From NCBI RefSeq assembly GCF_020180945.1, contig NZ_JAIPUL010000001.1, forward strand, positions 620,001 to 684,000: DNA of 64,000 nucleotides, given 5' to 3'. The notes under the pieces are model-generated. The model saw only the letters and a program-made list of their open reading frames with translations, had not been told where the DNA came from and ran no database searches. Within the stretch, counting starts at the first letter, position 1; each line of letters starts with the position of its first letter. Below, piece after piece: positions 43,178 through 51,922 of the stretch. The translations under genes were made by a program, and so were the position numbers. Origin of the DNA: Lacticaseibacillus kribbianus. Lineage in GTDB: Bacteria; Bacillota; Bacilli; Lactobacillales; Lactobacillaceae.

Positions 43178-44748
43178 TGGTCGCACCCAAGGGCGAACGC
43201 GCCCGCAGCCACCGCCTGCCGCTTGGCTTCAAGTGGACGGCGATCGTGGCAGCCGGAATCTTCGTCACCTTCACGGTCTTGTCCCTGGTTTTGGTCACCG
43301 TGATGCGGCAGATTCTGGTCGAGCAGGAGAAAAACAGCGTCAGTGACACCCTAAGCGCGGTCGAGCAGCGATTATCCCCAGTCGCTTCGAACCTCTCCGT
43401 GTCCACGGTGGAGCCGCGGGTGAACGGGACCAACAGCACCTACGCCCCGGCCTCCGACGGCGCCAAGAGCACCAGCGCCAGCACCAGCATTTTCTCCGAT
43501 TCCGTGATTCAAAAAATTTCCCGCGCCGACATCAGCGTCGCGGTGTACGACGAGCAGGGCATGATTGTCTTCTCCTCGCACCACCACGATGAGCCGCTGA
43601 TCGAGGTGGATACCACCAAGATCGACATGACCAAAAACAGCGAGTTTCAGGGCATGATCGGCAGTGCGCCGATCGTCTCGACAGTGACCGGCCACCGCAT
43701 CGGCTACGTGCAGGTGACGGATCGCATGACCACGTTCTACGCGACCATGCGCCAGATCTGGACGCTGATCGGGGCGCTGTTCGCTGCGGCCCTGCTGGTG
43801 TCGTTGGCCATCGGCTTTTTCCTTGCCCGCAACTTCGTCAAGCCGATTAAGCTGATCACCAAGACCATCGACGTGGTCAACGAGGAGCCGCAAAGCAGCG
43901 TGCGCATTCCGCAGCTGCGGCGGCGCGACGAGCTGGGCGACCTGGTCATCGAGTTCAACGAGATGCTCGATCGCATCCAGCGCTTCATCGATCAGCAGGG
44001 CGAGTTCGTCCAGGACGTCTCGCACGAGCTGCGCACCCCCGTGGCGATTCTGGAGGGTCACCTCCAGCTGCTGAACCGCTGGGGCAAGGACGACCCGGAG
44101 GTGCTCGACGAGTCGCTTGCCGCAAGCCTCCAAGAGGTCACGCGCATGAAGAGCCTGATCCAGGAGATGCTGGACCTGACGCGGGCCGACCAGGTCGACG
44201 TGCAGTTCCCCAACGCGGTGTGCGACCTCAATCAGATCATCGAGCAGGTGGTCAACGATTTTCGCATGATTCACAGCGACTTCGTGTTCACGTTGGACAA
44301 CGACCTGGCCGGGGCGACGTACATTCGCATGTACCGCAACCACCTAGAGCAGGTGCTGATCATCCTGCTGGACAATGCGGTCAAGTACTCCACCAACCGC
44401 AAGGAGATTCACGTCTCCGCCGCAGACAACAGCGACGGCGCCGCCGTGGCGGTGCAGGACTTCGGCGAGGGCATCAGCCCCAAGGACCGCGAGCGCGTGT
44501 TCAACCGCTTTTACCGCGTCGACAAGGCCCGCAGCCGGGAAAAAGGCGGCAACGGGCTTGGCCTGTCCATCGCGCAGCAGCTGGTTGAGAGCTACCACGG
44601 CGAGATCTCCGTTGACTCCGCCCTGGGCCACGGCTCGAGCTTTCGCATCGACCTGCCGGTGATCACACCGGAGCTTGCGGAAAAGCTGCGCGCCCAGGAG
44701 GCGGCCAAGGCCGCCGCCGACCAACCGCAGCTGCACAGCCAGCTGTAA
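43177..44748 (+). CDS. Sensor histidine kinase, ArlS/CovS type
   Basis: A 523-residue membrane kinase. Two membrane segments (about 25-45 and 195-220) flank an extracellular sensor of about 150 residues rich in Ser/Thr (DGAKSTSASTS). HAMP follows (FFLARNFVKPIKLITKTI). The H box is FVQDVSHELRTPVAI, the N box IILLDNAVKYS, and the G boxes DFGEGISP and GGNGLGLSIAQQL. The Ala-rich tail is low complexity. It partners the regulator just upstream. Confidence 0.93.
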   Translation: MVAPKGERARSHRLPLGFKWTAIVAAGIFVTFTVLSLVLVTVMRQILVEQEKNSVSDTLSAVEQRLSPVASNLSVSTVEPRVNGTNSTYAPASDGAKSTSASTSIFSDSVIQKISRADISVAVYDEQGMIVFSSHHHDEPLIEVDTTKIDMTKNSEFQGMIGSAPIVSTVTGHRIGYVQVTDRMTTFYATMRQIWTLIGALFAAALLVSLAIGFFLARNFVKPIKLITKTIDVVNEEPQSSVRIPQLRRRDELGDLVIEFNEMLDRIQRFIDQQGEFVQDVSHELRTPVAILEGHLQLLNRWGKDDPEVLDESLAASLQEVTRMKSLIQEMLDLTRADQVDVQFPNAVCDLNQIIEQVVNDFRMIHSDFVFTLDNDLAGATYIRMYRNHLEQVLIILLDNAVKYSTNRKEIHVSAADNSDGAAVAVQDFGEGISPKDRERVFNRFYRVDKARSREKGGNGLGLSIAQQLVESYHGEISVDSALGHGSSFRIDLPVITPELAEKLRAQEAAKAAADQPQLHSQL

Positions 44749-44780
44749 GTCGCCATTCGCAAGCAGAAAGGAGCGCCGTC

Positions 44781-45212
44781 ATGGCCGACCGTGATCTTCT
44801 GGATGAGTACATCGACGTCTACATGACCGGGTTCAAGTACGTCGGGGACCTGGTCTCCGAGCCGATGAAGCAGTACAAGTTGTCTTTCGAGCAGTTCCTG
44901 ATTATGCGCGACCTGAACCGCGGCTCCAAGCTGTCGATTTCCGACGTGGCCAAGACCCGCGGCGTGACCCGGGCGGCGATTTCGCGTCAGATCAAGACGC
45001 TTCTTGAGAACGACTACATCGTCCAGGAGCGCGACCCGGTCGACCGCCGGCGCCTGTACCTGCGGCTGACAACCACCGGCGAGCGGGTCACCACCGAGCT
45101 GAACTCGGTGATCCACCAGCGCTTCTACGGGTGGGTGTCTCAGATCGGCACTGCCGACGCCGACGACCTGCTGCGCATCATGCGCCGGGTCGCCACCGAG
45201 ATCATCCGCTGA
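44781..45212 (+). CDS. MarR-family transcriptional regulator
   Basis: A 143-residue winged-helix regulator: LSISDVAKTRGVTRAAISRQIKTLLENDYIVQERDPVDRRRLYLRLTTTGE is the full recognition helix and wing. It lies 32 bp after the kinase gene with AAAGGAGC and no promoter between, so it is probably co-transcribed with the two-component system. Its ligand and targets are unknown. Confidence 0.9.
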   Translation: MADRDLLDEYIDVYMTGFKYVGDLVSEPMKQYKLSFEQFLIMRDLNRGSKLSISDVAKTRGVTRAAISRQIKTLLENDYIVQERDPVDRRRLYLRLTTTGERVTTELNSVIHQRFYGWVSQIGTADADDLLRIMRRVATEIIR

Positions 45213-45232
45213 GCGCAATCAAATTCGTTTTC

Positions 45233-45263
45233 AAGGCCGTGCCGGCTGGCGCGGCCTTTTTGG
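45233..45263 (+). terminator. Terminator after the MarR gene
   Basis: AAGGCCG and CGGCCTT arms around a GC-rich loop, followed by TTTTT. Confidence 0.85.
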
Positions 45264-45381
45264 TTTTTGGTTTTCCCGGGAATGCGGCAGTTATCGCGGG
45301 CGCGCAATGCCCAGTGTGGCCGAGTCGCGGCCGACCGGCGCGACCCGCAATTTGACCGGAAACGGGGCAATTTACTGCGTT

Positions 45382-45390
45382 TGGCATAAT
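45382..45390 (+). promoter_or_regulatory. Candidate extended -10 of the comG operon
   Basis: TGGCATAAT lies 62 bp before comGA. No ComX/SigH-type competence box or ComK box was recognised, so control of the operon is unclear. Confidence 0.4.
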
Positions 45391-45452
45391 TTAGAGTAGC
45401 CGCCTTTTTCCCGGTGCGCGATGACGGGCGGATGACAGGAGGGGGTGAGGGG

Positions 45453-46301
45453 ATGGATCTGTTAATGGCGCTGTTACGGCAGGCGGTCGCGGCCTGGGCC
45501 AGCGACCTGTACCTGCTGCCTAAGCCAAGCGGGTACGAGGTGATCATGCGCACCAGCGCAGGACTTGAGGTGCTGCGGACGGTGCCCCAGGCAGAGGGAC
45601 AGCGGTGGCTCAACTTCCTCAAGTACCAGGCGGGGATGAACGTGAGCGAGCACCGGCGCGTCCAGCTCGGCGCGGTCGTGCTGGAGGGCCTGGCAACACC
45701 GCTTCGGTTGTCCACGGTGGCGGATCACGCCGGGCTCGAGACGTTGGTGGTGCGCTTCCTCCACGGGGTGCCGCCGCTTGATGCCGGAAGTCGGCCGGTG
45801 GTCGAGCGGCTGCTGGGCTTGGCGAGTCGACGGGGGCTGATTGCGCTGAGCGGCCCGACCGGCAGTGGCAAGACCACGCTGCTGTACCAGGTGGCGCGGG
45901 AGCTGTCCGCGACCCAGATGGTGATGACCATCGAGGACCCGGTGGAGATTGTCGAGCCCCAGTTCCTTCAGCTGCAGGTCAACCCGGAGGCGGAGATGAG
46001 CTACGCCGCGCTGCTCAAGGCGGCGCTGCGGCACCGGCCGGATGTGCTTTTGATCGGCGAGGTCCGCGACTTCGAGACGGCGCAGCAGGCGTGCGAGGCC
46101 GCCATCAGCGGGCACCTCGTGTTGACCACGGTGCACGCCCGCACCGCGGACCTAGTGCCGCTGCGGCTGCAGGCGCTGGGCGTCGCGCCGTCTTTGGTCG
46201 CGGCCGCGCTGACTGCGGCCGGGGCCGTTCGGCTGGTGCAGGCGCCCGCCCCGCACCCCGTGGTGACGATTGCGGTGTTCGACCGCGGGGCGGCGTCGTG
46301 A
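45453..46301 (+). CDS. comGA: Competence pseudopilus assembly ATPase ComGA
   Basis: A 282-residue GspE-type ATPase that drives the DNA-uptake pilus. Walker A is SGPTGSGKTTLL, the Asp box TIEDPVEIV, Walker B LLIGEVRD and the His box LTTVHARTA. It is shorter than Bacillus ComGA (about 356), lacking part of the N-terminal domain. The start is the ATG at 45453 after AGGAGGGGG; an open frame of 13 codons upstream runs over the ribosome site. Overlaps comGB by 4 bp. Confidence 0.94.
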   Translation: MDLLMALLRQAVAAWASDLYLLPKPSGYEVIMRTSAGLEVLRTVPQAEGQRWLNFLKYQAGMNVSEHRRVQLGAVVLEGLATPLRLSTVADHAGLETLVVRFLHGVPPLDAGSRPVVERLLGLASRRGLIALSGPTGSGKTTLLYQVARELSATQMVMTIEDPVEIVEPQFLQLQVNPEAEMSYAALLKAALRHRPDVLLIGEVRDFETAQQACEAAISGHLVLTTVHARTADLVPLRLQALGVAPSLVAAALTAAGAVRLVQAPAPHPVVTIAVFDRGAAS

Positions 46302-47263
46302 CCCGCCGGCTGCCGCATACGGCCCAGCTGGCGGCGGGGCGGGATCTGATCAGTCTGCTGCAGGTCGGTTTTCCCCTGGCGACAGGCGTGGCCTACCTCG
46401 GCGTGAGCCAACCTAGGTACCAGACCCACTGGGCGGTGCTCGCCTTGCAGCTAGAGGCCGGGGCCAGCGTTGCCGACGCGCTGGCCGGTGCCGGCTTTGA
46501 CGCCGTGCTCGTCACGCAGGCGGCCCTGGCCGGCACGCACGGGCGCCTTTCCGCCGCGCTGACGGCAGGCTTGGACTTCCTGCAGCTTCAGCAAACCGGC
46601 TGGCGCAGGCTTCGGCAGCTGCTGGTGTACCCGGCGGTGCTGCTTGGTTTTCTGGCGGTGATTCAGGCGGTGCTGTGGGTGCAGGTCCTTCCGGCGCTCG
46701 GGGCGGACGGCACGCAGACGCTGCGGCAGCAGGCGCTGGCCGTCGCGGGTGTGGGACTGCTAGTCCTGCCGGCAGTGTGGGGCTGGCACCGCCTCTCGCC
46801 ACTGCACCGCGGCCGGCTGATGCTGCGGCTGCCCGGAGTTCGGGGCTTAGCGCTTGGCTACTACCGCTACCAGTTCGTCAGTGGCGCGGCGCAGTTTCTC
46901 GCCGGCGGGCTGCCGCTGACGGCGTACCTGACACAGCTGGCGGCGCTTGAGCCAAACGTCCTCAGCGTCGCGGCACAGGGAATGCTGTCGCGGGTGGCGG
47001 CCGGTGAGAGCCTCGATGCGGCGCTGGACCACCCGCTGGTGTATCCACCGGCGCGTAAGCTGCTGGCGCTGGGCCAGACCCCGGCCCTGGTCACGGCCGG
47101 CATGGCACTGCTGGCCAAAGAGCTGATGGCGGCGCTGACGGCCCGCAGTGAGCGGTTGCTCGCCTTGGTGCAGCCGCTGATGTTTCTGCTGATCGGAATT
47201 CAGATTGTGCTGATGTACCAGACGCTTCTGGGACCGCTGTACGGCGGGGGAGGGTTCGGATGA
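46298..47263 (+). CDS. comGB: Competence pilus platform protein ComGB
   Basis: A 321-residue GspF-type membrane protein with three long hydrophobic segments (LLVYPAVLLGFLAVIQAVLWV, LAVAGVGLLVLPAVWGW, and the C-terminal MFLLIGIQIVLMYQTLLGPLY). The GTG at 46298 overlaps the comGA stop (GTGA). It anchors the pseudopilus with ComGA. A longer frame upstream lies in comGA and is rejected. Confidence 0.92.
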   Translation: MTRRLPHTAQLAAGRDLISLLQVGFPLATGVAYLGVSQPRYQTHWAVLALQLEAGASVADALAGAGFDAVLVTQAALAGTHGRLSAALTAGLDFLQLQQTGWRRLRQLLVYPAVLLGFLAVIQAVLWVQVLPALGADGTQTLRQQALAVAGVGLLVLPAVWGWHRLSPLHRGRLMLRLPGVRGLALGYYRYQFVSGAAQFLAGGLPLTAYLTQLAALEPNVLSVAAQGMLSRVAAGESLDAALDHPLVYPPARKLLALGQTPALVTAGMALLAKELMAALTARSERLLALVQPLMFLLIGIQIVLMYQTLLGPLYGGGGFG

Positions 47264-47601
47264 TGACATTGATAAAACATGGTCGGCGCACGCGCCGCGC
47301 GTTCACGCTGATCGAGGTGCTGGCCGCGCTCGGGCTGATCATCGTGCTGACGCTGACCCTGGTGGTGACGATTCGCGCGCAGGTCCAGCAGGCCAACGAC
47401 AAGCAGCTGGAGGCGACGGTGGCCAGCGTGAACACCCAGATTGAGGTGGCCTACGCCGCGCCGGGCGCGGAGGCGGCCGATTTCGGCAGCACCGCGAGCC
47501 TGGTGGCGGCCAAGATCATCACCGCCGATCAGCAAAAGGCGCTGGCGTCCGGAGCGAGCTACCAGGCCCAGGATAAGCCGCCTAAGTTCGTGGTCAAATG
47601 A
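47260..47601 (+). CDS. comGC: Major competence pseudopilin ComGC
   Basis: A 113-residue prepilin. A basic leader ends RRRA, and cleavage is expected before FTLIEVLAALGLIIVLTLTLVV, the hydrophobic N-terminal helix with Glu5. A helical stretch DKQLEATVASVNTQIEVAY follows, as in ComGC. Starts with ATGATG overlapping the comGB stop. Confidence 0.93.
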   Translation: MMTLIKHGRRTRRAFTLIEVLAALGLIIVLTLTLVVTIRAQVQQANDKQLEATVASVNTQIEVAYAAPGAEAADFGSTASLVAAKIITADQQKALASGASYQAQDKPPKFVVK

Positions 47602-48047
47602 TCAGGCGGGCCTTCACGCTGATCGAGGTGCTGGCGGTGCTGGCGCTGACCGCCGCCACCCTTTTGATCGGCGTCCGCATCGGCCACGCGGTGATCGTCC
47701 AACGCGAGCAGGAGCAGTTCTTCGCGGCACTGATCGACGAGTGGGACGACGCGCGGCACTCAGCGCTCTTGGTGGGGCAGACCGGTTCGCTCTCTTACAG
47801 CCAGTCGCGCATCGCCTTTCAGCTGACCGATTCGCCCGGCCTGCAGTGGGAGCTGCCGATGCCGGCGAGCCTGACGCTGGTGAACAAGGAGGGGGTGCCG
47901 CTGACGTACGGTAGTCACGTTCTGATATCGAAAAATGCTGGGACGTTCAAGAGTGTGCGGACGCTATACTTTGTCCGTCAGCAAGGCGGGCGGGTCGCAC
48001 TATCGTTCAACATGAGCTGGGGGATGATCACACGCGTAGACGACTGA
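47598..48047 (+). CDS. comGD: Competence minor pseudopilin ComGD
   Basis: A 149-residue prepilin: short leader MIRRA, then FTLIEVLAVLALTAATLLIGV. The C-terminal half is beta-rich. It overlaps comGC by 4 bp. Identity as GD rests on position and prepilin motif. Confidence 0.88.
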   Translation: MIRRAFTLIEVLAVLALTAATLLIGVRIGHAVIVQREQEQFFAALIDEWDDARHSALLVGQTGSLSYSQSRIAFQLTDSPGLQWELPMPASLTLVNKEGVPLTYGSHVLISKNAGTFKSVRTLYFVRQQGGRVALSFNMSWGMITRVDD

Positions 48048-48325
48048 AGGGACTGCTGCTTGCGGAGCACCTCGGCGCACTCGCCGTAGTGGCGCTGGTG
48101 GTTGCCACGGTGCTTTTGGTGCAGCGCGCCTACCAGGTTCAGGTGGTGCCGGCCCGCACGGAAGCAAGTGCCTGGTACGCCGCCCGCGCGGGGCTTTCGT
48201 ACCTGAGCCCCGACCGCGATGGTGAGGTGACCATCACGGTGGGCGATGCGAACTATCTGGTCCGCAACCACGGGACAACACTGGAGGTGTGGCTGAATGG
48301 GCAAAAGCTTGAGACGTGGCCGTGA
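48044..48325 (+). CDS. comGE: Competence minor pseudopilin ComGE, probable CTG start
   Basis: A 93-residue protein when started at CTG 48044, which overlaps the comGD stop as CTGA. This gives LKG followed by LLLAEHLGALAVVALVVATVLLVQ: a prepilin-like cleavage site (Gly before a hydrophobic helix with Glu at position 5). No ATG/GTG/TTG lies upstream of this helix in frame; the first standard start (GTG 48089) would delete the prepilin motif. There is no strong ribosome site, so translational coupling is assumed. Confidence 0.7.
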   Translation: MKGLLLAEHLGALAVVALVVATVLLVQRAYQVQVVPARTEASAWYAARAGLSYLSPDRDGEVTITVGDANYLVRNHGTTLEVWLNGQKLETWP

Positions 48326-48767
48326 GCGTGCGGCCTTCACGCTGGTCGAGGCGGTGGCGGCCCTGGCGCTTTTGACCGCGGCAATCGGGGCGTGGGTCGA
48401 GGCGGTGAGTGCGGGACTTAAGGTCTGGACGCACGAGCGCGCCACGCTTAACGGCATGGCCGCGGAGCGGGCGCTGGCCGCCTACACGAAAGGTAAGCCG
48501 CTGACCGTCGAGGACGGTGGTGGCCGGCTAAGTATGCCGGGGCTGACCAAGTACGGTCAACCGACCACGGTCTACGTCGAGGTCTACCAGCCGCCAAAGG
48601 ATGCACCGGCGATGCTTCGCGTGACCACGGCCATCGGCGGCCACATGCCGCTGGTCGAAAACGTGGCCAGCATTAGCTTCACCGCGCTTGGCAATGGTCA
48701 CATTGGCTTTCGCTTAGTGTTTCTCGATTCGGCGGTCGTGATGGGGGTGCTCGATGAGACGGAGTAG
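48297..48767 (+). CDS. comGF: Competence protein ComGF
   Basis: A 156-residue prepilin-like protein. The basic leader MGKSLRRGRERAA is followed by FTLVEAVAALALLTAAIGAWVEAV with Glu5. The C-terminal VENVASISFTALGNGHIGFRLVF strand pattern is ComGF-like. ATG at 48297 after GGAGGTG; overlaps comGE by 29 bp. Confidence 0.85.
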   Translation: MGKSLRRGRERAAFTLVEAVAALALLTAAIGAWVEAVSAGLKVWTHERATLNGMAAERALAAYTKGKPLTVEDGGGRLSMPGLTKYGQPTTVYVEVYQPPKDAPAMLRVTTAIGGHMPLVENVASISFTALGNGHIGFRLVFLDSAVVMGVLDETE

Positions 48768-48963
48768 CGCCAGTGCCATGCTTTCGGCGCTGGTGCTTTT
48801 GGGCGTGGTGCTGCTGGCCGCGGCGGCACTGACGCGCCAGTTCACCGTCTGGCACGACGAGTACAGCAGCCAGTTCGTGGTGGAACGGAAGCTGTTTGTG
48901 CCCGCCTACAAGCGGTGGCAGGAGCAGAGCCCGGCGGCGACGGCGGGTCAAACGCCGCGGTGA
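48754..48963 (+). CDS. comGG: Competence protein ComGG-like
   Basis: A 69-residue protein with one N-terminal hydrophobic helix (AMLSALVLLGVVLLAAAALTRQF) and a short polar tail. It is assigned by position as the last comG gene; it is shorter than Bacillus ComGG (124) and without a clear prepilin Glu. It overlaps comGF by 14 bp. Confidence 0.7.
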   Translation: MRRSSASAMLSALVLLGVVLLAAAALTRQFTVWHDEYSSQFVVERKLFVPAYKRWQEQSPAATAGQTPR

Positions 48964-48978
48964 TGCGAAAGAAACCGC

Positions 48979-49007
48979 TTGATTATGATACAGTTGACCG
49001 GTAGAAT
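48979..49007 (+). promoter_or_regulatory. Promoter of ytxK-ackA
   Basis: TTGATT (48979-48984), exact 17-bp spacer, TAGAAT (49002-49007). It separates these housekeeping genes from comG control. Confidence 0.8.
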
Positions 49008-49033
49008 TGGTCATGTACATTTAAGGAGGCACT

Positions 49034-50047
49034 ATGTCAAACGCACATTTGAAGTCGTTGTACGCGGCGCTAGAAGCCGCAACGGCGCTGCTGCACAAGC
49101 AGCTGGACCAGAGCTACCTCGACTGCGCAGTGGAGATTGGCGACGACCTCCTTGCAGGCAAGATTGCGCAGCTTGACGGGCGGCCCAACCAGGCCACGGT
49201 GGCGGCGCTCCAGGAACTGCTCGACCCGATTGACCTGAGCACCTTCACTGCCGAAGAGATCCGCGAGGCCTTCCAGCTGGTTTTGGTCAAGGCCATTCAG
49301 GTCGACGGCATCGAGCCCAACAAGCAGGTCACGCCGGACTTGATGGCCGGGCTTGCGACCTTTCTGGTGACCACCTTCGTCAAGCAGGCTAAGCCGCTGA
49401 CGGTGATCGACCTGGCGGCGGGCTCCGGCAACCTGGTGTACGCCGTCGTGAACCGGCTGCACGAGGCGCTTGGGGTGACCACGCGCGGCGTGCTGGTCGA
49501 TAACGACGACCTGCTGCTGAGCTTCGCCGACATGAGCGGTCGGGCCCAGCAGCTGGACGTGACGCTGTACCACCAGGACGCGCTGGCGCAGCTTCCCGCC
49601 ACCGACGGCGACATCGCCGTGTCGGATCTGCCGGTCGGCTACTACCCGCTGGACGAGCGGGCCAAGCAGTTCGAGACGGCGGCGTCAAGCGGGCACAGCT
49701 TCGCCCACCACCTGCTGATCGAGCAGAGCATGCGGGCGCTTCGGCCGGGCGGGCTCGGGCTGTTCTTCGTGCCGAGCGGCGTGTTCCAGTCCGAGGAGGC
49801 CGCGGGGCTGGTCGCCTGGCTGACCGCGCACGTGCACTTCCAGGGGCTGCTCAACCTGCCGACCACGCTTTTTGCCACCGCGGCGGCGCAAAAGTCACTG
49901 CTGGTGCTGCAAAAGCCGGGACCTGGCACGCACCAGGCCAAGCAGGTGCTTTTGGGCACCTTCCCGGACCTGAACGATCAGCAAGCCTTCAGCGCCTTTC
50001 TCGGTGAAGTGCGCACTTGGTCTGCAACTAATTTAGAGGAGATGTAA
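49034..50047 (+). CDS. ytxK: Class I SAM-dependent DNA/protein methyltransferase-like protein YtxK
   Basis: A 337-residue N6-adenine-methyltransferase-like protein. SAM motif: VIDLAAGSGNLVYAVV. The catalytic motif SDLPVGYYP resembles (N/D)PPY with changes (DLPV), so the target is uncertain. C-terminal: LRPGGLGLFFVPSGVFQSEEA. The ytxK-ackA pair after comG is conserved in Firmicutes. ATG after AAGGAGGC; 2 bp before ackA. Confidence 0.9.
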   Translation: MSNAHLKSLYAALEAATALLHKQLDQSYLDCAVEIGDDLLAGKIAQLDGRPNQATVAALQELLDPIDLSTFTAEEIREAFQLVLVKAIQVDGIEPNKQVTPDLMAGLATFLVTTFVKQAKPLTVIDLAAGSGNLVYAVVNRLHEALGVTTRGVLVDNDDLLLSFADMSGRAQQLDVTLYHQDALAQLPATDGDIAVSDLPVGYYPLDERAKQFETAASSGHSFAHHLLIEQSMRALRPGGLGLFFVPSGVFQSEEAAGLVAWLTAHVHFQGLLNLPTTLFATAAAQKSLLVLQKPGPGTHQAKQVLLGTFPDLNDQQAFSAFLGEVRTWSATNLEEM

Positions 50048-50049
50048 CA

Positions 50050-51240
50050 ATGTCAAAGATTCTTGCAATTAACGCCGGTAGCTCCACCCTGAAGTGGAAG
50101 CTGTTCGTCATGCCGGAGGAAACCGTGATCGCCAGCGGCATGGTTGACCGCATGGGCCTGACCGATTCCGAGTTCAAGGTGAAGTACGGCGACGGGCAAA
50201 AGTACGTCGTGATCAAGGACATCCCGACCGCTGACATGGCGGTGGACATGCTGCTCAAGGCCCTGATCGAGCTTAACATCATCAAGGACTACGCCGAGAT
50301 CGAAGGCGTCGGTCACCGCATCGTGGCCGGCGGCGAGCGCTTCAAGGAATCCGAGCTGCTGACCGCCGACTCCCTGAAGGAAGTCGACGCCCTGGCGGAG
50401 TACGCACCGTTACATAACCCGGCCGAGGCCAATGGCATTCGCGCCTTCATGAAGCTTCTGCCAGGGGTGCCGGAGGTCGGCGTGTTCGACACGTCCTTCC
50501 ACACCACGATGCCGAAGATGAACTACCTGTACTCCATCTCGCAGGACTACTACAAGAAGTACGGCGCCCGCAAGTACGGGGCACACGGCACCAGCCACCG
50601 CTACGTTTCCCACCGCGCCGCCGAGATGCTCGGCAAGGACCTCAAGGACCTACGCATGGTCACCATGCACCTGGGCTCCGGCGTGTCCATCACGGCCGAA
50701 AAAGACGGCAAGTCCTTTGACACCTCGATGGGCTTCACGCCGCTGGCCGGCGTCACGATGAGTACCCGTAGCGGCGACATCGACGCCTCCCTCGTGGCCT
50801 TTTTGATGCAAAAGCTCAACCTGTCCGATCCGCAGGACATCATCGACATCCTGAACAAGCAGTCCGGGCTGTACGGCATCTCCGGTCTGTCGCCGGACAT
50901 GCGCGAGATCGAAAACTCCCGCGAGGAGCGGCCGGACTCCCAGCTGGCCATCGACATCTTCACCAACCGCATCGTGAAGTACGTCGCCGGCTACATCGCG
51001 GAGATGGGCGGCATCGACGTGCTGGTCTTCACCGCCGGCATGGGCGAGGGCGACAAGCGCGAGCGCAAGCGCATCATCGAGGGGCTGTCCGTCTTCGGGG
51101 CCAAGATCGACGACGAGCGCAACGACGTCATGGCCAAGGAGCGCGTGATCTCAAGCGACGACTCCAAGGTCAAGGTGCTTCTGGTGCCGACCAACGAAGA
51201 GCTGATGATTGCCCGCGACGTGGTTCGCCTGAGCAAGTAA
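50050..51240 (+). CDS. ackA: Acetate kinase
   Basis: A 396-residue enzyme interconverting acetate+ATP and acetyl phosphate+ADP, the ATP-yielding step of acetate fermentation. Motifs: INAGSSTLKWKLF, FDTSFHTTMP, HGTSHRYVS, TMHLGSGVSI, and the C-terminal FTAGMGEGDKRERKR. The length is normal. Ends in a terminator. Confidence 0.98.
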   Translation: MSKILAINAGSSTLKWKLFVMPEETVIASGMVDRMGLTDSEFKVKYGDGQKYVVIKDIPTADMAVDMLLKALIELNIIKDYAEIEGVGHRIVAGGERFKESELLTADSLKEVDALAEYAPLHNPAEANGIRAFMKLLPGVPEVGVFDTSFHTTMPKMNYLYSISQDYYKKYGARKYGAHGTSHRYVSHRAAEMLGKDLKDLRMVTMHLGSGVSITAEKDGKSFDTSMGFTPLAGVTMSTRSGDIDASLVAFLMQKLNLSDPQDIIDILNKQSGLYGISGLSPDMREIENSREERPDSQLAIDIFTNRIVKYVAGYIAEMGGIDVLVFTAGMGEGDKRERKRIIEGLSVFGAKIDDERNDVMAKERVISSDDSKVKVLLVPTNEELMIARDVVRLSK

Positions 51241-51245
51241 ACACA

Positions 51246-51277
51246 AACGGGTGGGGGCCTCGGTCCGCACCCGTTTT
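51246..51277 (+). terminator. Terminator of ackA
   Basis: ACGGGTG/CACCCGT arms with a GC-rich loop and TTTTT. Confidence 0.88.
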
Positions 51278-51321
51278 TGAACCCGGTGCCCCACTGCGGG
51301 ACCGGGAAACGGAGGAATCGC

Positions 51322-51777
51322 ATGAGTCTGATGAATTACGCGCTGCTGGCGGTGCTGCTGGTGGCGGTCGGGGCGCTCCTGTACGTGCGCCACACGCTGG
51401 TGTACAAGGCGCGGCTGCGGCCCTGGTGGCTGACCTTCTACCTCGCCGCCGCAGCTTTGATGGTCGCCTTCACGCTGGCCACCAGCCACACGCTGGACGA
51501 CTACGCAAGCGGCGCCTTCATCGTGGGGATGCTTCTGGTCTTCGCCGGGTGGCGGCGGGGCATCAGCCACCTGGAGCTGGTCAACGGCTTTGGCAGCATG
51601 CGGCCGCTGTCGCAGCTCACGCAGGTGCAGCTGAGCGCGGACAAGGGCGGCACGCTTTTGGTCGCCACGGTCGGTCAGGTGACGGTCGTGAAGATGCGCT
51701 TCGCCCAGGCGCCGGCGGTTTTGGCCAAGTACCTGAAGCGGCAGATGCCGCCGGAGCGCGTGGTCATGCCGAAGTGA
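51322..51777 (+). CDS. Membrane protein of unknown function
   Basis: A 151-residue protein with three hydrophobic segments in the first 85 residues (YALLAVLLVAVGALLYV, LTFYLAAAALMVAFTLA, GAFIVGMLLVFAGW) and a basic, beta-rich cytosolic tail ending KYLKRQMPPERVVMPK. The start is the ATG at 51322 after GGAGGAATC. A similar uncharacterised protein after ackA is common in lactobacilli. No function can be assigned. Confidence 0.75.
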   Translation: MSLMNYALLAVLLVAVGALLYVRHTLVYKARLRPWWLTFYLAAAALMVAFTLATSHTLDDYASGAFIVGMLLVFAGWRRGISHLELVNGFGSMRPLSQLTQVQLSADKGGTLLVATVGQVTVVKMRFAQAPAVLAKYLKRQMPPERVVMPK

Positions 51778-51810
51778 ATTAATTTCACCTTGCACTAAAT
51801 AAAGTGAACA

Positions 51811-51846
51811 AAACCGCGTGGTGACGGCTCACCACGCGGTTTTTTG
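51811..51846 (+). terminator. Terminator before the permease gene
   Basis: AACCGCGTGGTGA-cggc-TCACCACGCGGTT followed by TTTT; a strong perfect stem. Confidence 0.95.
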
Positions 51847-51870
51847 CCGTCGCGGCGCGGTTCGTGGGCT

Positions 51871-51898
51871 TTGTGACGCGCCCGGGAACTGGTATACT
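51871..51898 (+). promoter_or_regulatory. Promoter of the amino-acid permease gene
   Basis: TTGTGA (51871-51876), 16-bp spacer, TATACT (51893-51898) extended by TGG. Confidence 0.75.
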
Positions 51899-51922
51899 GA
51901 CGACATGTTTGGAGGAGAGTCT

